Positions 1 to 5,331 of a DNA stretch of 8,119 nucleotides are shown in pieces. The stretch is from NCBI GenBank assembly GCA_040398425.1, contig JBBATZ010000096.1, forward strand, positions 1-8,119, read 5' to 3'. The stretch's first letter is position 1; the number at the start of each line of letters is the position of its first letter. Source of the stretch: UBA7672 sp040398425 (GTDB lineage: Bacteria > Pseudomonadota > Alphaproteobacteria > Caulobacterales > Hyphomonadaceae). The translations under genes and the position numbers were made by a program. Below the pieces are notes generated by a model that worked only from the letters and a program-made list of their open reading frames with translations, was not told the DNA's origin and made no database searches.

Positions 1-228
1 CCCGGAAATTTGATTGGGCCCCGACCGTTTTTTCGCTCGACCGAGCCCAGCCGTCAAGAATCCATATGTATAAAACACTGAAGACAAGCACCGCAAGGCA
101 CTCTTTACGCGTTTACAAGAAAAATCAATCGCCAAAAGCTAAAAGGTTTCTCAGGGTTACAAAAACAAACAAAACAAACAAAAGCTTTCAACAACAACAA
201 AAAAATCAAAAGCCAGAGTCAAAGCGAA
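1..228 (-). other. 3' untranslated region / possible flank of the element
   Basis: No gene is supported here. On the transcript strand, the stretch just after the ORF2 stop (212-161) is rich in TTTG, TTG and T runs, quite unlike the GC-rich coding region. Two TGTAA motifs occur on the minus strand, at about 158-164 and 114-118; TGTAA is the polyadenylation signal of some green algae, but no AATAAA is seen. The last 50 bases are GC-rich again and contain an interrupted palindrome (35-46) and a potential 7-base-pair hairpin (15-21 with 43-49). There is no poly(A) or simple-repeat tail. The element/host boundary may lie inside this region. Confidence 0.6.
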
Positions 229-3200
229 TTAAGCGTCGTCCGGGACTGGATCTCGGGAACGCTTCTCAAAAGCGGCATCGTCGCGAAGCAGGCGTCGGCG
301 GGCACTGTACAAGCGCAAACTGTGAGAACAGACCACAAGGGCCAGACGCTCGCCCACAGCGGCACCATGGACGACGGTGAGCGCCTCGGAGAGCTGAGAG
401 CGCCAGCGGCCCAGCAGGAATGACACCCAGCGCACGGCAGGCCGCATGGCGGCAGCGTCGAGGCGCAGCGCATGGTTACGCCGCTGGTCGGCAAGAGAGG
501 CGGCCGCTGCCGCGACACCGGGCAGCGGATGCTGAACGAGTACGCCATTCAGCGCAGCCGGATCGCGAACAATGCCCACGCCCGTGCAGAGCATGAGCAC
601 CGTGTAGAGCTGCACGTCATTGGAAAAGTCGGGCGCCGGCGGGCAGTCAGTTACGAGGCGGGCGTCCACCGCGAGCGCCGTCAGCGCGGCGCGGACAGAC
701 TCTCGCAGGCACACCATGCTCTGATGCGGGCAGCGCAGCAGCAGGTGAGACAGCGTCTCGGGCAACCAGGTGGCGGCGGGGCACAAATAACACGCACGCG
801 CGGCCGGATCTTCGATGCGCTGCACCGGTCCACGCGGAATGCGTCGATAGCCAAACTCCTCGCCCCACTTGCCGACCAGCGCGTGCAGCAGGCGCCGCGC
901 CTCTGCGACATGGACGAGAAACACAAACGGCTCGGCATACGATGCGCCCTTCAGCGGCGCCAAGTCGCGCAGCGCCGAGTCGGGCTCGGCCCACCCTTCG
1001 GCCTCGGCAGCAAACAACGTAGGGCCGTGGCGAAAACAATTGCCGAGCCACCGCAACGTGACAAAAACAGCACAGCGAAGCGGTGTAGACCACGTGCACA
1101 ACGCACTGCGAATAGACGTGCCCGGTGGGAACTCCCACACTCCGACGCGCCGGCCAGTCGAGTAGTCGACACCAAGCTTGCGCTCGTTGACGCTGCGAAC
1201 GCGAAGGCGCTGGCCCGCCAGCGACACGTCATCAGGCGTGGCCAGCGAGACAGGCAGCCAGACGCCAGCGCCGTCCCGGCGCTCAGGCTGGACCAGCGCC
1301 AAAACGGGCCGAGACAGGTCATCCGTGATGAGAACCTGGGGCCGGCCGGTGACGCGCAAGTAGTGCTGAAAGCCGGTGACGGCGCGAAGCACCTGGGATG
1401 CCCACGGACAAAGTTGCGACCAACCACCATCAATGGTACCAGGATGCGACTGGCACTGCGAAAAGCTGAGATGCATTGCTCGCACGTGAGTCGATTCGAG
1501 AGGCATGCATGAGATCTTGCAGAAAAAGCGCAGCTGCAGCATACGTGTCCGGGTGTCCGGATCCCAAACGCCAAAGATCGACTGCAGCGCCGGACCGCTA
1601 GTGCCCGGCGGCGTGCACGAGACGACACGAAGCAGGTCGGCCGACAGCTTGGCAAATGCCTTGGTCTCAGCCGCATATCCATCGACACCCGCGAGAGCCG
1701 AGACATAGTCGATATGAGAGCCGACAACACTACTGGCATACTTGAGCTGATGCGCCATCGCGGCGCCCTGATGTTGAAAGCCACTCTTGCGCAACAAATA
1801 CAAGACGCGCTTCGCTCGACCCAGCGCATGCTCGCACGCCCGCTTCCAGTTCCAGCGCCACCACAGCATCACACCAAGATACAGAAACTCGTCGACAATC
1901 CTGACCGGCTCGCCGCGCGCCGCGAAGCCACCGGCGGCCGACACATCGCGCTTGATCAGCTCGTACTGCGCCTCGGTGGCAGTGAGCGGCGGGACAATAA
2001 GTACCTTGGTCTTCTTGGCATTCAGCAGCAAACAAATCTCGCCGAGCTCAGCGACCACCGCGTCGAGCATGAGCTGCAGCGTGCCGCGGTCACGCGCAAT
2101 CAGCACGCCATCATCAGCGAAAAACAGAGAGAACAGCACATCGAGCGAAGACGGCGCTGCCGGCGGCGGCCCGAGCAAGTTGGCGCCCACACGCGGCAAC
2201 GGCACACCGGCAGCAGCGCCACGCTTCGCAGCGAAATCATCAATGCGGCGCACGAGTGCATCGATATAGATATTGAACAACAGCGGACTGAGCGGGTTGC
2301 CCTGAAGCACGCCAGTCTCAATATCCTGCGAACCAAGCAGCTCGCCATTGACATCGAGCACAGCCTTCTTGCCGGCGTGCATGGCCTGCAGCGTCGACAA
2401 AAACCGGCCGCCAATGCCCATCTCGATGCAACGCGCCCAAAGCTTGGCATGCTGCACGGAATCATAGGCGCGCTCAATATCTATGAAACAAAGAAACGCA
2501 GGTGAAACGCCCCTCGCGCGCAACGCGGCGCGGACTGCCTCGGACAGCGTGAATGTCTGCTCGGGCGGCCCGCGCTGCGGCCGAAAGCCACCCTGCGACG
2601 GATGCAATGCGCTGGTCGTCGTGAGAAATGACTCGAGACGCTTCATCATGATGAGCGATAGCACCTTTTCGAGCACTGCACCAATGCCGAGCCCACGATA
2701 ATTGTCGAGGCAGTACGGATCGCTGCCCTTGCCCTTGTAGAGCAGCACGACACGAATCTCGGCCCAATCGGCAGGCGACAGGCCACGACGCCACACCTCG
2801 TTCAGCTGATCGAGCAGCCACTCCTGCGTCTCGAGCTGCAGACGCGCGAGGCCCGCGGCCGACACGCCATCAATGCCCGCGCCCTTGTCCTTGAGCTCAG
2901 ACAGTACCAGCGCCAACTCGGCGAGCGTCAAATCGGCCTCGAGAGACGTGCACGCGGCGGGAAACTTCTGACGCGCCTGGCGATGCTTGTCCACCGAGAC
3001 GCCCGCAGCGCGCCGGTCGGCGTCCGAGAACGCCTGCTTCTGCCCGCGCCAAACACTCGACGGATCAACAGCGCTGCGCGCGGCCGACGACACGGGGTCG
3101 AGACCAAGAAGTTCGCTGTTGATCTGTGACAAGGCGAGAAGGTCCGCATTGATAGACGCAAGAACGGCAGGTGAAAAATCAGAGCGAGTCTTGGAAACGG

Positions 3201-5178
3201 ACTCACGGTACTCGAGAATCCTGCGCACGATCTCGTCGCGCTCAAAAGAAATCGACTTGCCACTCGAATCATTCAGGCGGTCGAGCAGTTTGCACTTCCC
3301 AACCACCGGTGCGCCTGGCTCCACCGCATTCTCCTCCAGCAACCGCCAGTGCAGCTTGCTGGCCGCCGGCGCCGACGACGTGATGAGGCGCGCACGAGAC
3401 AAGCGCCGGCTCCTGAGGCGCTTGTGGCGCAGCGTCCTGATCGCCTTGTTCACAATTGTCAACGAGAGGTCGGCTCCAAGTATCTTCTTCAGCTTGTCAA
3501 TCTTGATGTCACGATGACGGCACCACAGGGCACGAAGCTGAGAGCGGTACGAGTCGTCGCGGGCGACCGCGTCGGCGAGGCCATCGTGCACGGGTGACTC
3601 CTTGACCGCCGCCGCACACGCATCGCGCGCAGCATCGACAAACAGCAACGATCGCTCGTCCAGCGATAGGCCAATACACTGCCCAGGTTCGAGCCGAGAG
3701 TCGGCAGCCATCTTCCTCGACGCGCTCTCCTGCACCTTGCGGCGCTGAAACTTGTCGGGCGGCATCTTCGCACGCTTCAGCTGCTTGCGCACCGCCGGCG
3801 GCGACGGCGCCGCCGCCCGCGTACGTGCTGCGCACGGCGGTGGAGACAAGATGACATGCCCGTACGTGACTGCGTGATCAATCTTGGCCGCCCAGTCGAT
3901 ACGGCGCGACACCAACTTGAATCGTTCGCCGCCACCAGACGCAGACAAGAGCGAATCAACAACAAGATCCGATTCGACAAACAACAGGTCATTGACATTA
4001 CGCATCCTGGAATTATCACACAGGCACCGCGGCGCCGCACGACAAGCGGCCTCGCCGCACTGAATCCAAGTCGTCGGCATGACACTGCGCAACACGCCCG
4101 AGGTAGGGCACATACCAAACTGTTCCATGATGGCAAACAAACGCTTCCCGCTGTCATTGCGCGCCGCCACATTCTTGCACTGCACCCTAGTGAGAACCAG
4201 ATCATCGCCGTCAAAAGAGAGCGCGGCGCGGCGGTCGCGCCGGGTCGCCGACAGCGCCGGAATAGCCTCACGGATCGCATCGAATCTGGTCGACCCGTCT
4301 CGCAACTTGAGCTTGACCGGGCAGCCACCACAATGCGCATTAAAATGACCCAGAACAATATGTCCCACACCCTGCGTGCGACGCGCCTCGAGAATCGCGG
4401 CTTCAGATTCCTCGAGCGCATCCAAAACAGCCTCATTGACCAAACTGCCCCACTCACCATGCGGCGGAACGTACGCGGCAGTGACTACAAGCGGCGAGCG
4501 CAGTACACATGCACGCTGGGCTCGCCCCGCCACAGGCGGGCGCGGGTCGAGCCGCCACACGCGCAGGTGACCATCCAGCTTGGGCACGTCATCGAGCGGA
4601 ACATGAAAATCGAATTCAGAGATCGAGGCATTGAGAAATTTGGCTACCAGAAGGAGGACGCCCGCACCAACCAGACGCGACGCATTCGCAGCACCGCCGC
4701 GGAGAGCAATCGACCGATTGGTCCACACGGCATCATAGTGATCGCACAGATCAGTCTCACTCAACCAGTCCCGAACATTCGTACCCGCAGCTTGAGCGAG
4801 CTCAGTCACAACAAACAGATCGGGCCAATCCAAGCCACGCAGCAGCTCGCATAAAGAGTACACCTTATCGAAAGACTTTGTGGACAGCAAAAACTTGCCA
4901 TTGGCGGTACCATACGTAATGCGCTGTTTGCCACTCAGCGCCACACCAACACGGGCCGGCGGCGACGTCATCGCCGCAGCCGTACCCTCATCAACATCGT
5001 CGGCACCACCAGTGCCAACGCCATGCAGACCCGACGCATCGAGCCCGCCCTCGCCTCCACTGACCGAATCTGCGCAGCAGTCGCGGACACGATCGGCGGC
5101 GGGAAGAAAGAAAGAAAAACAGACCCAAACAGCGGTCCAGAACAAAAAGAAATGTCCATACAAACTAGCTGCGAGCAT
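229..5178 (-). CDS. ORF2 protein: APE-type endonuclease + reverse transcriptase + CCHC knuckle
   Basis: This is the replication polyprotein of the LINE, which nicks target DNA and reverse-transcribes the element RNA at the nick. From the first in-frame ATG (5178) it is 1649 residues, numbered here from that Met. Residues 6-26 are strongly hydrophobic; 86-446 form the endonuclease; 447-806 are a basic linker with Arg/Lys clusters near 457-490 and 578-598 (possible nuclear localisation or RNA binding); 806-1106 form the reverse transcriptase; 1107-1456 are a thumb/connector region with no family I recognise; 1463-1483 are a CCHC knuckle. It ends at TAA 231-229. The open frame actually extends up to 5328, directly after the ORF1 UAG and in the same frame, so the true N-terminus may be an ORF1 fusion made by readthrough. 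The 5178 ATG has a weak context (C at -3). Another in-frame ATG with G at -3 lies at 4971, still upstream of the endonuclease. Confidence 0.93.
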   Translation of the reverse strand: MLAASLYGHFFLFWTAVWVCFSFFLPAADRVRDCCADSVSGGEGGLDASGLHGVGTGGADDVDEGTAAAMTSPPARVGVALSGKQRITYGTANGKFLLSTKSFDKVYSLCELLRGLDWPDLFVVTELAQAAGTNVRDWLSETDLCDHYDAVWTNRSIALRGGAANASRLVGAGVLLLVAKFLNASISEFDFHVPLDDVPKLDGHLRVWRLDPRPPVAGRAQRACVLRSPLVVTAAYVPPHGEWGSLVNEAVLDALEESEAAILEARRTQGVGHIVLGHFNAHCGGCPVKLKLRDGSTRFDAIREAIPALSATRRDRRAALSFDGDDLVLTRVQCKNVAARNDSGKRLFAIMEQFGMCPTSGVLRSVMPTTWIQCGEAACRAAPRCLCDNSRMRNVNDLLFVESDLVVDSLLSASGGGERFKLVSRRIDWAAKIDHAVTYGHVILSPPPCAARTRAAAPSPPAVRKQLKRAKMPPDKFQRRKVQESASRKMAADSRLEPGQCIGLSLDERSLLFVDAARDACAAAVKESPVHDGLADAVARDDSYRSQLRALWCRHRDIKIDKLKKILGADLSLTIVNKAIRTLRHKRLRSRRLSRARLITSSAPAASKLHWRLLEENAVEPGAPVVGKCKLLDRLNDSSGKSISFERDEIVRRILEYRESVSKTRSDFSPAVLASINADLLALSQINSELLGLDPVSSAARSAVDPSSVWRGQKQAFSDADRRAAGVSVDKHRQARQKFPAACTSLEADLTLAELALVLSELKDKGAGIDGVSAAGLARLQLETQEWLLDQLNEVWRRGLSPADWAEIRVVLLYKGKGSDPYCLDNYRGLGIGAVLEKVLSLIMMKRLESFLTTTSALHPSQGGFRPQRGPPEQTFTLSEAVRAALRARGVSPAFLCFIDIERAYDSVQHAKLWARCIEMGIGGRFLSTLQAMHAGKKAVLDVNGELLGSQDIETGVLQGNPLSPLLFNIYIDALVRRIDDFAAKRGAAAGVPLPRVGANLLGPPPAAPSSLDVLFSLFFADDGVLIARDRGTLQLMLDAVVAELGEICLLLNAKKTKVLIVPPLTATEAQYELIKRDVSAAGGFAARGEPVRIVDEFLYLGVMLWWRWNWKRACEHALGRAKRVLYLLRKSGFQHQGAAMAHQLKYASSVVGSHIDYVSALAGVDGYAAETKAFAKLSADLLRVVSCTPPGTSGPALQSIFGVWDPDTRTRMLQLRFFCKISCMPLESTHVRAMHLSFSQCQSHPGTIDGGWSQLCPWASQVLRAVTGFQHYLRVTGRPQVLITDDLSRPVLALVQPERRDGAGVWLPVSLATPDDVSLAGQRLRVRSVNERKLGVDYSTGRRVGVWEFPPGTSIRSALCTWSTPLRCAVFVTLRWLGNCFRHGPTLFAAEAEGWAEPDSALRDLAPLKGASYAEPFVFLVHVAEARRLLHALVGKWGEEFGYRRIPRGPVQRIEDPAARACYLCPAATWLPETLSHLLLRCPHQSMVCLRESVRAALTALAVDARLVTDCPPAPDFSNDVQLYTVLMLCTGVGIVRDPAALNGVLVQHPLPGVAAAAASLADQRRNHALRLDAAAMRPAVRWVSFLLGRWRSQLSEALTVVHGAAVGERLALVVCSHSLRLYSARRRLLRDDAAFEKRSRDPVPDDA
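730..792 (-). other. C-terminal CCHC zinc knuckle of ORF2
   Basis: Residues 1463-1483 (from the ATG at 5178) fit C-x2-C-x11-H-x4-C (C1463, C1466, H1478, C1483), with the ET..HLLL.CP context common in the C-terminal knuckle of non-LTR ORF2 proteins. A further His (1485) follows the last Cys. The motif is thought to help nucleic-acid binding during target-primed reverse transcription. About 166 residues follow it, so ORF2 has an unusually long tail after the knuckle, rich in Ala, Leu and Arg and without a motif I recognise. Confidence 0.85.
1861..2763 (-). other. Non-LTR reverse transcriptase domain of ORF2
   Basis: Reverse-transcriptase motifs appear in order (residues from the ATG at 5178): LLYKGKG (812-818) followed by NYRGL (826-830), GGFRPQRG (863-870), FIDIERAYDSV with catalytic D900 (898-908), GVLQGNPLSPLLFNIY (956-971), FADD with catalytic D1022 and D1023 (1020-1023), and FLYLG (1098-1102). 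The spacing and the LSPLLFN block are typical of non-LTR enzymes rather than group II introns or retroviruses. Two departures: QGN replaces the usual QGC or QGD, and the stretch between NIY and FADD is about 50 residues with a Pro/Gly-rich insert, longer than I would expect. The catalytic Asp triad is intact, so the enzyme is probably functional. Confidence 0.95.
3841..4923 (-). other. APE-type endonuclease domain of ORF2
   Basis: Motifs of the exonuclease/endonuclease/phosphatase fold appear in order (residues numbered from the ATG at 5178): the ANGK segment with N93; VVTEL with the metal-binding E126; TAAYVPP with catalytic Y236; GHFNAH at 277-282 where GDFNAH is expected; TTW at 369-371; ND with D397 at the SxID position; and IDH with D434 and H435 at the usual SDH position. 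All main residues are in place except the Asp of GDFN, which is His278. In LINEs this domain nicks target DNA to prime reverse transcription. The fold assignment is firm. Whether it is catalytically active is uncertain because of the substitution. Confidence 0.88.
4519..4553 (-). repeat. Nested inverted repeat inside the endonuclease coding region
   Basis: On the plus strand ggctcg (4519-4524) pairs with cgagcc (4548-4553), and inside it cccgcc (4526-4531) pairs with ggcggg (4535-4540) around a three-base aca loop. That is 12 base pairs with an asymmetric internal loop of 1 against 7 bases. It lies within coding sequence for an Arg/Pro-rich loop of the endonuclease. In GC-rich sequence it could be coincidence. 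Confidence 0.4.
5070..5120 (-). other. Polypyrimidine tract followed by an AG: possible splice acceptor
   Basis: The minus strand has a 20-base T/C-rich run with only one G (5120-5101), then no AG until the one at 5071-5070, preceded by CTGCTGCGC. This looks like a cis- or trans-splice acceptor, and it falls between ORF1 and the endonuclease. Use of it would give a separate ORF2 message starting just upstream of the in-frame ATG at 4971. Several out-of-frame ATGs precede 4971, which weakens the idea. This is a motif match only. Confidence 0.25.
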
Positions 5179-5198
5179 GGGCAGCGCAGACGCACGCG

Positions 5199-5285
5199 CT
5201 ACGACACTCGCCCCGACGCGAACCACAGCGGCAGATTCGCGGTGGCCGCACCGCGGCCCATTTCCAACACCGACCACCAACGCAT
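5199..5285 (-). other. Out-of-frame 28-codon mini-ORF between ORF1 and ORF2
   Basis: The first ATG downstream of the ORF1 stop is at 5285-5283, out of frame with ORF2. It opens a 28-codon frame ending in TAG at 5201-5199. The next ATG is the first in-frame ATG of ORF2, at 5178, 21 bases past that stop. I do not think the peptide matters in itself. Its presence bears on how ribosomes reach ORF2: a scanning or reinitiating ribosome would meet it first. Confidence 0.4.
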
Positions 5286-5301
5286 CGCGATCGCTGGTGA
5301 T

Positions 5302-5331
5302 GGAGCAGAGCCGAGTGCGGCCTGCCTCCTA
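5302..5331 (-). promoter_or_regulatory. Recoding candidate: UAG stop with hairpin starting at the stop codon
   Basis: The ORF1 stop TAG is at 5331-5329. On the transcript, GGAG (5329-5326) pairs with CUCC (5305-5302), CAG (5324-5322) with CUG (5308-5306), and GCCG (5321-5318) with CGGC (5313-5310), closing a CACU tetraloop (5317-5314). Single bulges are G5325 and U5309. That gives 11 base pairs, mostly G-C, beginning on the last base of the stop codon. The frame stays open after the stop straight into ORF2, so readthrough would make a 2624-residue fusion. Gammaretroviruses use UAG readthrough with a downstream RNA structure for Gag-Pol, but their structure sits several bases after the stop, so the analogy is partial. 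The function is inferred; the pairing is visible. Confidence 0.5.

Noticed and set aside
69..75. TATAAAA on the plus strand as a promoter
   Set aside because: Lies in an AT-rich untranslated stretch with no supported plus-strand gene downstream. One short match is expected by chance.
152..158. Telomere-like AGGGTTA
   Set aside because: A single unit without tandem repetition is not a telomeric array or a target-site signature.
66..380. Plus-strand 104-codon basic ORF over the 3' untranslated region
   Set aside because: Low-complexity Lys/Asn/Gln translation of the A-rich tract, running into antisense of ORF2. No homology or motif is seen.
472..1512. Plus-strand open frame of 346 codons opposite the ORF2 C-terminus
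   Set aside because: Same shadow frame. The minus strand here encodes the CCHC knuckle and connector of ORF2, which is clearly the real coding strand.
3790..3830. GCC/GGC-rich run as a microsatellite or CRISPR-like repeat
   Set aside because: Encodes an Ala/Pro-rich linker in ORF2. No regular unit and spacer structure is seen.
3856..4854. Plus-strand open frame of 332 codons opposite the endonuclease
   Set aside because: Same shadow frame. The minus strand carries ordered endonuclease motifs.
5278..5280. TTG as the start codon of ORF2
   Set aside because: Non-ATG starts of this kind are a bacterial convention. The element is eukaryotic, and the frame is open further upstream to the ORF1 stop, so nothing marks this codon as a start.
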